A DNA stretch of 64,000 nucleotides from Cyanobium sp. Cruz CV13-4-11 (GTDB lineage Bacteria; Cyanobacteriota; Cyanobacteriia; PCC-6307; Cyanobiaceae): assembly GCF_024346055.1 (NCBI RefSeq), contig NZ_JAGQCH010000004.1:62001-126000 (forward strand). Reading direction: 5' to 3'. A program made the position numbers and the translations under genes. The first letter of the stretch is position 1. Every line of letters starts with the position of its first letter. Positions 50,093 to 59,632 of this stretch are shown here, piece by piece. A model generated the notes under the pieces. That model saw only the letters and a list, made by a program, of their open reading frames with translations. It ran no database searches and was not told the origin of the DNA.

Positions 50093-51142
50093 TCACCCGG
50101 CAGGCGGTTCCGGATCCAGCTCCACCCGGTTGCGACCCGCCTGCTTGGCGCGGTAAAGCGCCCCATCCACCCGCCGGAACCAGGCCTCCGCCGGCTCCTG
50201 GGGCCGCCGCTGCGCCACCCCGAAGCTGGCCGTCACCGTGCCCACGTCCTCGACGGGGGTCTCCGCCACCAGCCGCCGCAGCTTCTCCGCCAGACGGCGC
50301 GCCTCCTCGCCGCTGCTGTGGGGCATGAGCACCAAAAACTCCTCGCCGCCCCAGCGACCCAGGCCATCGCTCTCGCGCAGCTGGGAGCGCAGCCGCCGCC
50401 CCAGCTCCACCAGCACCCGATCCCCCGCCGGATGGCCGAAGCGGTCATTGATCGTCTTGAAGTGATCGATGTCGTAGAGCACCAGGGAGAGGTCATCGCC
50501 GTAGCGGTCGGCGCGATCGATCTCCCGGCGCACCCGCTCGTCCAGTTCCCGCCGGTTCCAGAGCCCGGTGAGGCCATCGGTGCTGGCCAGCCGCTCCAGC
50601 GCCCGGTTGGCGGCCAGCAACGCCCGGTTGGCCGCCTCCGCGTCCGCCCGGGCCTGCTGCAGTTCGAGTGCCGTGCGCTTGCGCTCCGTGATGTCACGGC
50701 TGACCCCCAGCAGCTCCAGGAAGGTCCCCTGCTCGTCCAGCACCGGCAGGGCGATCACGTCCATCCAGACGGTGGAGCCGTCGCGGCAGTAATACTCCAG
50801 CTCGCCGCGAAAGGACTGGGGCGGTCGGCCGGCCTACAGGTCCTCGACCAGCTGGGTGAAGTAACCCAGGGAGACCGCCAGCGAGTCAGGGGGAAGGGTC
50901 TGCTCGATCGGCTCGACCATCGCCTCCTCCGGCGTCAGGCCCCGGAGGCTCTCCACCGCCTGGCTGACCGAGGTGATCGATCCGTCGGGCGCCATGGTCC
51001 AGATCACATCCCTGGCGTTCTCGGCCAGAAGCCGATGGCGCTCCTCGTTGAGGCGCCGTTCCCGCTCGGCGGCAACGATCCTTCCGCCAGCAGGGCTGTC
51101 GACGGGCGACGGGTTGGGCCGTGGCGCTCCGTTGGCCGACAA
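50093..51142 (-). pseudogene. PAS-GGDEF diguanylate cyclase, interrupted by one in-frame TAG
   Basis: The upstream part (51142-50837) reads RRLNEERHRLLAENARDVIW and MAPDGSITSVSQAVESL, the start of a PAS domain, and ends at TAG 50836-50834 after TQLVEDL. The same frame continues without break as AGRPPQSFRGELEYYCRDGS, the PAS end SRDITERKRTALELQQ, and a complete GGDEF domain with GGEEF (WGGEEFLVLMPHSS). A single CAG-to-TAG change would explain it. The GGDEF part could restart at ATG 50764 (223 residues). It has no membrane segment. The 5' end is uncertain: the only start is TTG 51142, with a TGA four codons upstream. Confidence 0.8.
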
Positions 51143-51261
51143 CGGGACGGATCAGAGGGTCTTTGCATCATGGACAACCACCGGACCCGCCGCTGCGCCA
51201 AGGCGAAAACTTTCACGCGGAGCGCGACTGCGGAGCCACCCGGTCCCCGTAGCCTCAGGCC

Positions 51262-52425
51262 ATGGCTGACGGCTGGGAATCACGGCTGGAGCGCTGGCGG
51301 CAGGCGGGCCTGATCGACCCCGCCGGCGCCGAGGCCATCCGGGCCTGGGAGAGGTCCCAGCCGGGCCGACGACGACTGCGGGTGCCGGTGCTGGTGGCGG
51401 TCGCCCTCGGGGGCGTGCTGGTGGCCGCCGGGCTGCTGCTGTTCGTCTCCACCCACTGGGCGGCCCTCGGACCCGGCCAGCGCTTCGGCCTGCTGCTGGC
51501 GCTGGTGGTGGGCCTGCACGGGGGCGCCGCCGCCGTGGAGAGCCGCTTCCCGCCCCTGGCGGTGAGCCTGCACGGGGTGGGCACGGTGACCCTGGGGACC
51601 GGCCTGTTCCTCGCCGGCCAGCTGTTCCATCTCGAGGCCCACTGGCCCCAGGGGCTGCTGCTCTGGGCCATCGGCGCGGGCCTGGGCTGGGTGTTGCTGC
51701 GCCAGTGGCCCCAGCTGGCGCTGCTGGCCCTGCTGGGACCCGCCTGGCTGATCAGCACATGGCAGCGGGCCGTCGACACCGCCGCCGAGGGACTGCAACG
51801 GGGATCCGGGGATCCGACGGCCGTGCTGGCGCCGGCGGCGGGCCTGGTGCTGCTCAGCCTCTGTTATCTGGCGGCGCCGGCGGGAGCGGGCCCCGCCCCG
51901 GCGCCGCGGCGGGTGCTGCTCTGGCTCGGCGGGCTGGGCCTGCTGCCGGCGGGCCTGCTCTGGCAGTTGCTCAGCCACATGGCCCCCTCCACCGCCACCC
52001 TGCCGCTGCCCCTGGCCCTGATCGGCTGGGCCGTCGCCCTGGGGACCCCCCTGCTGCTGGGCCTGCGCCTGCGGGGCCGGCGCGCCTGGCCCCTGGCGGT
52101 GGCGATCGGCTGGCTGCTGCCGGGGGTGGCGCTGGCCTGGGGCACCCCGCAGGACGCCGGCGTGTTCACCTATCTGTGGTGGGCCGTCGGCGGGCTGCTG
52201 CTGGTGGCCTGGGGCGTGATGGAGGGCCGCTCCGAGCGGGTCAACTTCGGCGCTGCCCTGATCGCCATCGACGTGCTGGCCTTCTACGTGTCCCAGGTGA
52301 TGGACAGCCTGGGGCGCTCCGCCAGCCTGATCGGCCTGGGGGTGCTGTTCCTCGGCGGCGGCTGGGGCCTGGAGCTGCTGCGCCGCCGGCTCGTGGCCCG
52401 CGCCGTCGCCAGGGGGACCCCATGA
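51262..52425 (+). CDS. DUF2157 family membrane protein
   Basis: 387 residues from ATG 51262. A short cytoplasmic helical N-terminus (WESRLERWRQAGLIDPAGAEAIRAWE split) is followed by about ten transmembrane helices, starting with VPVLVAVALGGVLVAAGLLLF at about 46. This layout is that of DUF2157 proteins. It overlaps by 4 bases the GDYXXLXY-type gene that commonly accompanies this family. Function is unknown. Confidence 0.85.
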   Translation: MADGWESRLERWRQAGLIDPAGAEAIRAWERSQPGRRRLRVPVLVAVALGGVLVAAGLLLFVSTHWAALGPGQRFGLLLALVVGLHGGAAAVESRFPPLAVSLHGVGTVTLGTGLFLAGQLFHLEAHWPQGLLLWAIGAGLGWVLLRQWPQLALLALLGPAWLISTWQRAVDTAAEGLQRGSGDPTAVLAPAAGLVLLSLCYLAAPAGAGPAPAPRRVLLWLGGLGLLPAGLLWQLLSHMAPSTATLPLPLALIGWAVALGTPLLLGLRLRGRRAWPLAVAIGWLLPGVALAWGTPQDAGVFTYLWWAVGGLLLVAWGVMEGRSERVNFGAALIAIDVLAFYVSQVMDSLGRSASLIGLGVLFLGGGWGLELLRRRLVARAVARGTP

Positions 52426-52931
52426 TCCCCGGGCCGGCAGGCGGCCTGCTGGTGGCCCTGCTGCAGGGCGGACTGCTGCTGAGCCTGGGGGGCCAGCTGC
52501 TGCTGGATCGGGCCACCCGGCCCCGGGGCTGGATCCTGAGCGAGCCGGTGGATCCCTACCTGCCGATCCGGGGGCGTTACGTGAACCTGGCCCTGCTGGT
52601 GCCGGCCCCAGAGGTGCCGATCGGCCAGTCCAGGCCCTGGTCGGGGGAGCGGCTGGTGCTGCGCAACGAGGCCGCCCGGGTGCAGGCCACCCTGGCCACG
52701 GACGCCACCCCCCGCTCCGAGAGCCTTCCGGCGACACCGCAGGGCAAACGCTGGCGCCTTGGGCCATCGGTGGCCTACTTCATCCCGCCCGGGGTGGCGG
52801 ATCCCTCCCGCCGCCCGGCCGACGAGCGGCTCTGGGTGGAGGTGACCCTGCCGGCGCAGGGTCCGCCGCGGCCGATCCGGCTGGGGGTGCAGCGGGGCGA
52901 CGGGCCGATCACCCCCCTGGAGCTGCGCTGA
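52422..52931 (+). CDS. GDYXXLXY-type periplasmic/membrane protein
   Basis: 169 residues from ATG 52422. An N-terminal hydrophobic segment (GGLLVALLQGGLLLSLGGQLLL) is followed by a soluble domain. The family signature GDYxxLxY appears as RGRYVNLAL near residue 46. The later part is a small beta domain (VAYFIPPGVADPSRRPADER, LWVEVTLP). It is translationally coupled to the DUF2157 gene, with which it probably forms a complex. Function unknown. Confidence 0.8.
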   Translation: MIPGPAGGLLVALLQGGLLLSLGGQLLLDRATRPRGWILSEPVDPYLPIRGRYVNLALLVPAPEVPIGQSRPWSGERLVLRNEAARVQATLATDATPRSESLPATPQGKRWRLGPSVAYFIPPGVADPSRRPADERLWVEVTLPAQGPPRPIRLGVQRGDGPITPLELR

Positions 52932-53013
52932 GGTTGGCACCGGCTCGATTATCCGCATCACCCAGCTCTTGGTGGTCCTGAGCGGCAGGAAGGCCACAGC
53001 GGTGCTGATGCAC

Positions 53014-53034
53014 CCGTTCGCTGATGGCGAACGG
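53014..53034. terminator. Hairpin between convergent genes
   Basis: Perfect 8-bp inverted repeat CCGTTCGC/GCGAACGG with a 5-base loop. It lies between the stops of the GDYXXLXY gene (52931, plus) and the PiT gene (53047, minus). No T-run follows on either strand, so it may be only an RNA-stabilising or weak terminator structure. Confidence 0.45.
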
Positions 53035-53046
53035 ACGGAGCGTCGT

Positions 53047-54198
53047 CTAAAGCCCGTGGGGAGCCAGCACAGCCAGCGGAGGGAGGCGGGCCCCACTGAC
53101 GCGCTCGATCGCCGCTGGCCTGAGCCCCTGATCGAGCGGGCGAAACACCTCCTGGCCAAAGACGTTCTGCACCACGAACAACAGCACGAAGCCGATCACC
53201 GCCGCGATCAGGGGCGTGGTGACCCAGCCGGAGGCGATCCCCACCAGCACCCCCCAGCGAATCTGGCGCACCCCCTTGAGACCCTGCAGCAGGCCGATGC
53301 CGAGCACCGAACCGATCACAGCCTGCGATCCCGACACCGGCAACAGCGGAATCGTTGGCAGGCCCAGACGCGCCAGCAGGCTCTCCAGCGCCGTGGAGGA
53401 GAAGAGGAACAGCACCAGCGAATGGGACACGACCACCACGAAGGCGGCCAGCGGCGAGAGGGCCAACAGGCCGTCGCCCACCGTCATCATCACGCGTCGT
53501 GAGTAGGTATAGACGCCGACGGCCACGGCGATGGCGCCGATCAGAAACAGCTGCTCCACGGACGAGACACTGAAGGCTCCAACGGTGAGGTCACGGAAGG
53601 GTGAGGCTTCCACAAAGAAACCCATCACATTGCCGATGCCGTTGGCGCCGATGGCGTACGAGCCGAAGATGCCCGCCAGAATCAGGCCGCTGCGGGTGTT
53701 GCGATCGAGCGAGAGCAGATGGGGCTTGGTGAGCCGGATCCACTCCACCAGCAGCTTGTACAGCAGCATCGCGAAGATCGCCCCGAGCACCGGTGAGATC
53801 ACCCAGGTGGCCAGGATCCGCCGCAGCGTGTCCAGGTCGGTGGGGGAGCCGCTGAACAGATTCCAGCCGAGGATCGAACCCACCACCGCCTGGCTGGTGG
53901 AGGCCGGCAGCCCCACCTTGCTCATCCAGGCCACCGTGAGCGCTGCCGCCAGGGCGGCGGTGAAGGCCCCCGGCAGAGCGTTGATCGCTCCCAGCTGTCC
54001 GAGCCCCTCTGCCGCGCCGGTGCCGCTGGTGACCGCACCGATGATCACGAACACGCTGCATAGGAAGGCAGCCGTGGAGAAGCGGATCATCCGCGTGGCC
54101 ACGGCGGTGCCGAAAGCATTGGAGGCGTCGTTGGCGCCCATCGACCAGCCAAGGAACAGGCCGCTGGAGAGAAAGGTCAAGGTGACGATCAAGGCCAT
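53047..54198 (-). CDS. Inorganic phosphate transporter, PiT family
   Basis: 383 residues from ATG 54198, with about ten transmembrane helices. Signature sequences are WSMGANDASNAFGTAVATR near the N-terminus and an inverted repeat copy (GSYAIGANGIGNVMGFF) in the second half, plus LPASTSQAVVGSILGWN. It is a low-affinity phosphate or metal-phosphate symporter. It is 15 bases after the DUF47 gene on the same strand; Pit plus DUF47 accessory is a well-known pairing. Confidence 0.93.
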   Translation of the reverse strand: MALIVTLTFLSSGLFLGWSMGANDASNAFGTAVATRMIRFSTAAFLCSVFVIIGAVTSGTGAAEGLGQLGAINALPGAFTAALAAALTVAWMSKVGLPASTSQAVVGSILGWNLFSGSPTDLDTLRRILATWVISPVLGAIFAMLLYKLLVEWIRLTKPHLLSLDRNTRSGLILAGIFGSYAIGANGIGNVMGFFVEASPFRDLTVGAFSVSSVEQLFLIGAIAVAVGVYTYSRRVMMTVGDGLLALSPLAAFVVVVSHSLVLFLFSSTALESLLARLGLPTIPLLPVSGSQAVIGSVLGIGLLQGLKGVRQIRWGVLVGIASGWVTTPLIAAVIGFVLLFVVQNVFGQEVFRPLDQGLRPAAIERVSGARLPPLAVLAPHGL

Positions 54199-54213
54199 GG
54201 TCGAAGCTCCGGC

Positions 54214-54876
54214 TCAGAGCGAGCGCTTGATCGCGAAAATCGAGAGGCTGTCGCCGATGTTCTCCGCCTTGTCCGCCAGGGCGTCGATCATCGCCGCGGC
54301 CTCCCGCAGTTGCGTGCGCTGCTCGAAGCTGAGTTCGGCGGCAAAGATCCTGCGCTTGATCCGCCAGGCGAGCTTGTCGGTTTCATCCTCGAACACCCGG
54401 ACCTCGTTGATGTGGTCGCGCACCGCCGCCGGCGTGCGGAAAAAGGTGCGGGCCGCCACCACCACGGCCTGCACACTGCGGATCGCCATGGTGGTGAGAT
54501 CGGCGAAATCCTGACCGAATTCCGGCAGACCGCGCGGCTGAACGATCATCAGCTCCTGAAAGTTGTCGCCCATCTCGTCGAGCAGTTCGAACAGGCTGCC
54601 GAGCAAGCTCAGCACGTCGCCGCGGGCATCGGGCAGCAGCATCTCGGTGTAGAGCATCGTCACGATCGTGCGCCTCAGTTCACTGCAGCTGCGCTTGATC
54701 TCAATGATCTGATTCAGCTTCTCCAGGCAGATCTCCGGCCCTTCACTGGTGGTGAGATAGGCCTTGATCCCGATCTCGACGACAATCACACCCTCGGAGA
54801 TCTTGTCGAGAAACTCATCGATCAGCCCAACCAGAAACCTGGTTTTACCGAATAGCGGTGGGGTTTCGCTGGACAC
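54214..54876 (-). CDS. DUF47 (PhoU-like) phosphate transport accessory protein
   Basis: 220 residues from GTG 54876 (GTG 54885 and an upstream frame to 54912 are alternatives). It is all-helical and PhoU-like, with features of the TIGR00153/DUF47 family (FLDKISEGVIVVEIGIKAYL, FEDETDKLAWRIKRRIF, ALADKAENIGDSLSIFAIKR). It lies immediately upstream of the PiT transporter, which it is expected to regulate. Good GAGG-like sequence precedes 54876. Confidence 0.85.
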   Translation of the reverse strand: MSSETPPLFGKTRFLVGLIDEFLDKISEGVIVVEIGIKAYLTTSEGPEICLEKLNQIIEIKRSCSELRRTIVTMLYTEMLLPDARGDVLSLLGSLFELLDEMGDNFQELMIVQPRGLPEFGQDFADLTTMAIRSVQAVVVAARTFFRTPAAVRDHINEVRVFEDETDKLAWRIKRRIFAAELSFEQRTQLREAAAMIDALADKAENIGDSLSIFAIKRSL

Positions 54877-55068
54877 TTGCCTCACCCTCAAACACACCTT
54901 GCGCCCTTGCACAGTAGGGGGCGTGGATCACCGCCTGCACGCCTGCTGAAGGTTCGTTGCAACCTCAGCCTGCGGCACGGCAGCCGCCGGGTGACGCCGC
55001 ACAAGCCAATCCCGCACCGGCCGTTGCCCTATGGGCTCAAATCGGGATCGATCTTCGTGGCCCTGGGC

Positions 55069-55737
55069 TCACGTGCCGAGGATGTTGATGGCCCTCGCCG
55101 CGATCACGGCGATGGTCAGCAGGGAGATGGAGCTTTCCAGCATCATCAGCAGCATGGCCCGGGCGCTGAGTGGGATGGCCCCGGTGGGGCTGAAGGCCGT
55201 CGCCGTCGAAAAGCCCAGGAACAGGTAATCAATGAAGGTGGGGCGCCAGTCAGGGCGGACGGCATCGGGCACCCCCTCCTGGGGAAAGAACCAGTCCGCG
55301 CGGATGGGCAGACGATTGAGCCTCGCCTCGGGGCCACCGCGATCGACATGCCAGAACGCCAGAGAGAACGTGACCACGTTGGAGACCCAGATCGCGATGC
55401 CGGAGGCGAGCAGCTCGATGGCATTGAGCTGTCCTCCACCGAACAGCATCTCCTGAATCAGAACGACCAGATTCGCCAGCGTGATGCTGCCGGTGACCGC
55501 AACGAAGAGCCAGGTGGTGACGCGCTCGATGCGCAACCACCTCGTGCTGCCGGCCGTCAGTCCGACGGCCAGCATCGGGATCAGAACCGTTGCGAAGAGG
55601 ATGAAGTCGAAGCCGTAGGGAAGGAGCCGGAACCGGCTCGGCAGCCCCCTCTCCAGCGCCCAGAGGACGACCACGGCGAGGGCGGCGGACCAGCGCAGTT
55701 CGATGCGCAGGGATTTGACGGGCTTGCTCTGGGTCAT
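55069..55737 (-). CDS. Uncharacterised membrane protein
   Basis: 222 residues from ATG 55737, with about six hydrophobic segments (for example LRWSAALAVVVLWALERGL, FILFATVLIPMLAVGLTAG and the C-terminal MLLMMLESSISLLTIAVIAARAI). The last part (FIDYLFLGFSTATAFSPTGA) resembles the pore-like end of DUF1345/ion-channel-type proteins. It is five bases downstream of the sulfatase on the same strand, so probably cotranscribed. Function unknown. Confidence 0.75.
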   Translation of the reverse strand: MTQSKPVKSLRIELRWSAALAVVVLWALERGLPSRFRLLPYGFDFILFATVLIPMLAVGLTAGSTRWLRIERVTTWLFVAVTGSITLANLVVLIQEMLFGGGQLNAIELLASGIAIWVSNVVTFSLAFWHVDRGGPEARLNRLPIRADWFFPQEGVPDAVRPDWRPTFIDYLFLGFSTATAFSPTGAIPLSARAMLLMMLESSISLLTIAVIAARAINILGT

Positions 55738-55742
55738 GCCGA

Positions 55743-58097
55743 CTACTGCCGCGCCAGGATCATCCGCATCTTCTCGTCCTGCGATTCCACCGATGTGCCG
55801 GTCACATCCACCAGCGCCCGCTTCACGGTGCCGGTGAAGGCGAACGGGGGCTTGTAATCGGGCATGGTGGGGGAGCCGGGATCGGCGCCCACCGCCGCCC
55901 CCGCCGCCAGGCCCAGGCTCAGGGGAATCGTGACCGGCAGATGGCCCTCACCCACGGTCTGGCCATCCACGAACAGCTTGATCGCCGCCGGGGTGCCCTT
56001 GCCATTGGCGATGTCGGCCGGACCCGTGGGGGTGAACTCCACGCTGAAGATGTGATGGCCGCTGGGAATCGCCGCCGTGGAGGTGATCCGGAAGTGGCTC
56101 TCGGCCACATAGTTGTAGCCGTAGGTGAGCAGGCCGTTCTGCACGTAGAACGCGAAACCACCGTCGTTGCCCCCCATGCTGAACAACACCCCATCGGCTC
56201 CGCCTTCGGGCACCACGGCCTCCACCGAAATTGAGTGGGGCCGGTTCATCACCCTGGGGGCGGCATTGGTGGGCACCACCTGGGTGCCGGGGTAATAGAC
56301 GTAGCGCTGTCGATCGGCGGCGATCTGAGGGCGCTCGACCCCGAAACGCTGGGTGCCGCGGCTGTCGATCGGCAGCACGTTGTACTTGCCGGCCTCCACG
56401 TACCACATGCCGATCATGGCGATGAGGCGGTCGCGCTCCGTAGCAGCCAGGTTGTTGGTTTCGGCGAAATCCTCCTCGAGGTTGTAGAGCTCCCAGCCGT
56501 GGGCGTCGAGCTGGATCAGCTGGTCGTAGGAGATGGGATCGCCGAACCGGCGGCCCGATTCGCTGAAGGAAGTGCCCGGCCAGGGGCAGACCGCACGCCA
56601 GCCCTGGTGATACAGGGAGCGATGACCGAACATCTCGAAGTACTGGGTGAGATGCAGGCTCGGCGCGGTGGCGTCGTTGAAGCAGGAGGCCAGGCTGAAG
56701 CCCTCGATCGGGCTCTGGGTCACCCCCCGGATGGTGGTGGGCGCCTCAATCCCCAGGGCATCGAGCACGGTGGGCACCATGTCGATCGCATGGGCGTACT
56801 GGCTGCGGATCTCCCCCCTGGCGTTGATGCCTTTCGGCCAGCTCACGATGAAGGGATCGCTGGTGCCGCCCCGGTAGGTCTCCCGCTTCCAGCGGCGGAA
56901 GGGGGTGTTACCGGCATGGGTCCAGCCCCAGGGGTAATGGTTGAAGTACTTCGGTCCGCCGATGTCGTCGATCGCGGCCAGGTTCTGCGCCAGGTTTTCC
57001 GGCACGTTGTTGAAGAACTTGCCCTCGTTCACCGATCCGGTGGGTCCGCCCTCGGAGCTGGCGCCGTTGTCGGAGATCACCATGATCAGGGTGTTGTCGT
57101 ATTCACCCAGATCCTTGAGGAACGCGATCAGCTCGCCGATGTAGTGATCGGTGTGCTCCAGGAAGCCGGCGAACACCTCCATCATGCGGGCATACAACCG
57201 GCGCTCATCGTCCGACAGAGAGGCCCAGTCCTGCACGTCGGGATCGTGGCGGGAGAGCGTGGTGTTCGGGGGAATGATGCCCAGCTCCTTCTGGCGGGCG
57301 AACGTCTTCTCGCGGTAGGCGTCCCAGCCGTCGTCGAACTGGCCCTTGTATTTGTCGGCCCATTCCTTCGGCACATGGTGGGGCGCATGCATGGCGCCGG
57401 TGCAGAAGTACATGAAGAAGGGCTTGTTCGGCGCCACCTGCTTGGCATCGGCGATCATCGCCTTCGCCTTCTCCACCAGATCCGGCGTGAGGTGATAGCC
57501 CTGCTCAGGAGTTTTCTCTGGTTCCACCTGGGTGTTGTCGCGCACCAGCTCGGGGTAGTACTGGTGCGTGTCGCCGCCGAGGAAGCCGTAGAAGCGCTCA
57601 AAACCCCTTCCCAGGGGCCAGCGGTCGTAGGGTCCGGCGGCGGAGGTGGCCTCCGCCGGGGTGAGGTGCCACTTGCCCACGGCGTAGGTGTTGTAACCCT
57701 TCTGCAGCAGGATTTCGGAGAGGAAGCCGTTCTCGAACGGGATGTAGCCGTTGGAGCCTGGGTAGCCCATCGACCCCTCGGTGATGCAGGCCAGCCCGTT
57801 GGAATGGTGGTTGCGCCCGGTGAGCATGCAGGAGCGTGACGGCGAGCAGAGCGCCGTGGTGTGCATGTTGCTGTAGCGCAGCCCATCGGCCGCCAGGGCA
57901 TCCAGATGCGGCGTGGCGATCGGACTGCCATAGCAGCCCAGCTGCCCGAAGCCCGTGTCGTCCAGAACGATGTACAGCACGTTCGGCGCACCCTCCTTCG
58001 CCCGGTTGGGCTCGGGCCAGGCCGGGGTCGACACATCGGCGGTGCGGCCGATCACACCGGGGAAGGTGGTGCCGGGTTTGTATTCGTTGAGGGGCAT
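55743..58097 (-). CDS. Arylsulfatase
   Basis: 784 residues from ATG 58097. The sulfatase formylglycine motif is CSPSRSCMLTGR, with Cys 84 the residue to be converted. N-terminal metal ligands are in VLYIVLDDTGFG (Asp 46/47). Other blocks are YNTYAVGKWHLTP, HAPHHVPKEWADKYKG and VISDNGASSEGG. A C-terminal beta-sandwich-like domain lies after residue 600 (PHSISVEAVVPEGGADGVLF). No signal peptide is visible, so location is uncertain. It probably releases sulfate from organic esters. Confidence 0.93.
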   Translation of the reverse strand: MPLNEYKPGTTFPGVIGRTADVSTPAWPEPNRAKEGAPNVLYIVLDDTGFGQLGCYGSPIATPHLDALAADGLRYSNMHTTALCSPSRSCMLTGRNHHSNGLACITEGSMGYPGSNGYIPFENGFLSEILLQKGYNTYAVGKWHLTPAEATSAAGPYDRWPLGRGFERFYGFLGGDTHQYYPELVRDNTQVEPEKTPEQGYHLTPDLVEKAKAMIADAKQVAPNKPFFMYFCTGAMHAPHHVPKEWADKYKGQFDDGWDAYREKTFARQKELGIIPPNTTLSRHDPDVQDWASLSDDERRLYARMMEVFAGFLEHTDHYIGELIAFLKDLGEYDNTLIMVISDNGASSEGGPTGSVNEGKFFNNVPENLAQNLAAIDDIGGPKYFNHYPWGWTHAGNTPFRRWKRETYRGGTSDPFIVSWPKGINARGEIRSQYAHAIDMVPTVLDALGIEAPTTIRGVTQSPIEGFSLASCFNDATAPSLHLTQYFEMFGHRSLYHQGWRAVCPWPGTSFSESGRRFGDPISYDQLIQLDAHGWELYNLEEDFAETNNLAATERDRLIAMIGMWYVEAGKYNVLPIDSRGTQRFGVERPQIAADRQRYVYYPGTQVVPTNAAPRVMNRPHSISVEAVVPEGGADGVLFSMGGNDGGFAFYVQNGLLTYGYNYVAESHFRITSTAAIPSGHHIFSVEFTPTGPADIANGKGTPAAIKLFVDGQTVGEGHLPVTIPLSLGLAAGAAVGADPGSPTMPDYKPPFAFTGTVKRALVDVTGTSVESQDEKMRMILARQ

Positions 58098-58245
58098 GGA
58101 TCGCCGAAAAACCTGCCCGGAACCTATCTGTGGCCGCTGCGGCCAGCCGTGTCGCAGCCAACTTCGACACAGTGCTCCCTGCAGCCAGGCCCCACCCGCT
58201 CCCATCGCGCGGCGGGCCGCCGATCACCCCGCTTAGCCTCCGCCC

Positions 58246-59628
58246 ATGGCCACCGCCCCGCCGCTGGAATTCCTGCCACCCCGCCTGGATGGGCGGGTGT
58301 TGGCGGTGGGCAGAGTGGTGCTGCCGCTCTGGCTTCGCTGGCGCTGCAGGATCGACAGGGTCGAGGTAGTGGGCATGACCTCGCTCGTGGAGGCGATGCG
58401 TGCCTTCCAGGCCGGGGAGAGCCGGCTGCTGCTCGCCTTCCGGCACCCGAGCCTCGACGATCCCCTGAGCATGGCCCGGCTGTTGTGGGTGGAGCTGGCC
58501 CGGGCGGGCCGGCTCCAGGGTCTGCGTTTCGACCCGGCGCCCTCGGCCCAGTTCCTGTTCGACCGCGGCATCCCCCTCTGGGCCGGGGCGGGGATGGGCT
58601 GGCTGTTCACCCACCTGGGGGGCGGCTCGATCCAGCGCAGCAAGCTCGATCTGCCGGCCCTGCGCACGGCCCGGCGGCTGCTGCTGGACGGCCCCCACCC
58701 CTTCGCCCTGGCACCGGAGGGGGCCACCAACGGCCACAACGAGTTGCTCAGCCCGCTGGAGCCCGGCACCGCCCAGCTCGCCTTCTGGACAGCCGCCGAC
58801 CTCGCCGACGCCGCCCGTCGCGAACGCATGGACCTGCTGCCGATCGGCCTGCAGTACAGCTACACCACACCGATCTGGGTGGCGATCGAGGCCCTGCTCT
58901 GCCGGCTCGAGCAGGGGGCAGGCCTGGCTCCCGATCCCAGCCACGACCTGGCCGCCGCCCGGCTGCTGGAGCGGCTGGTGCGGCTCGGGGAGCGCATGCT
59001 CGAGCAGATGGAGGCCTTCTACCGCGACAAGGTGCACCTGGCCCTGCCCGAGGAGTGCGCTGCCGCCGCGGACGCCGCTGAGCCGGGGCCCGACCCCCCC
59101 TTCGGGCCCCGGCTGCAGCGGCTGATGGATCTGGCCCTGCGGCGGGTGGAGCTGTCCTTCGGGCTGCAACCCATCGGCAGCCTCACCGACCGCTGCCGCC
59201 GCCTGGAGCAGGCCGGCTGGGATCGGCTCTATCCCGCCCAGCCCGCCGCCGCAGGCCCCCCCAGTCCCCTGGCCCAGGCTCTGGCCGACCGGCTGGCGGA
59301 GGAGACCGAGGCCCAGCTGTGGCACATGCGCGTGGTGGAGTCCTTCGTCGCCGTGAGCGGCAGCTACGTGCGGGAGCGGCCCAGCCAGGAGCGCTTCGCC
59401 GACACGCTGCTGCTGCTCTGGGACACCCAGTGCCGCATCCAGGGCCAGACCGCCAACCAGCGCCCGCGGCTGGGCAGGTTGCGGGCGCGGATCAGCATCG
59501 ACACGCCGATCGTGGTGGACGAACGGATGGCGGACTATCGCCGCGATCGGCGCAAGGCGGTGCAGTCGCTCACCGAGGAGCTGGAGCATCGGCTGGAGCA
59601 GCTGATCGTGCCCTCGGCGCTGGGATGA
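58246..59628 (+). CDS. PlsC-like 1-acyl-glycerol-phosphate acyltransferase family protein
   Basis: 460 residues from ATG 58246. The acyltransferase HX4D motif is HPSLDD at 67-72 (in LLLAFRHPSLDDPLSM), followed by the glycerophosphate-binding APEGATNGHNE block. The C-terminal half is helical and Arg/Glu/Leu-rich (RPSQERFADTLLLLWDTQCR) and is not part of standard PlsC, so the protein is larger than usual. It is divergent from the sulfatase with 148 bases between starts. Substrate is unknown; a role in lipid assembly is inferred. Confidence 0.8.
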   Translation: MATAPPLEFLPPRLDGRVLAVGRVVLPLWLRWRCRIDRVEVVGMTSLVEAMRAFQAGESRLLLAFRHPSLDDPLSMARLLWVELARAGRLQGLRFDPAPSAQFLFDRGIPLWAGAGMGWLFTHLGGGSIQRSKLDLPALRTARRLLLDGPHPFALAPEGATNGHNELLSPLEPGTAQLAFWTAADLADAARRERMDLLPIGLQYSYTTPIWVAIEALLCRLEQGAGLAPDPSHDLAAARLLERLVRLGERMLEQMEAFYRDKVHLALPEECAAAADAAEPGPDPPFGPRLQRLMDLALRRVELSFGLQPIGSLTDRCRRLEQAGWDRLYPAQPAAAGPPSPLAQALADRLAEETEAQLWHMRVVESFVAVSGSYVRERPSQERFADTLLLLWDTQCRIQGQTANQRPRLGRLRARISIDTPIVVDERMADYRRDRRKAVQSLTEELEHRLEQLIVPSALG

Positions 59629-59632
59629 GGCC

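Noticed and set aside
25350-50836. Idea that TAG is read as an amino acid, because two genes are interrupted by in-frame TAG.
   Set aside because: dnaB (7502), the SprT-like gene (15018) and the AlbA_2 gene (41057) end naturally in TAG at family-appropriate positions, so TAG works as a stop. The two interruptions are better explained as mutations or errors.
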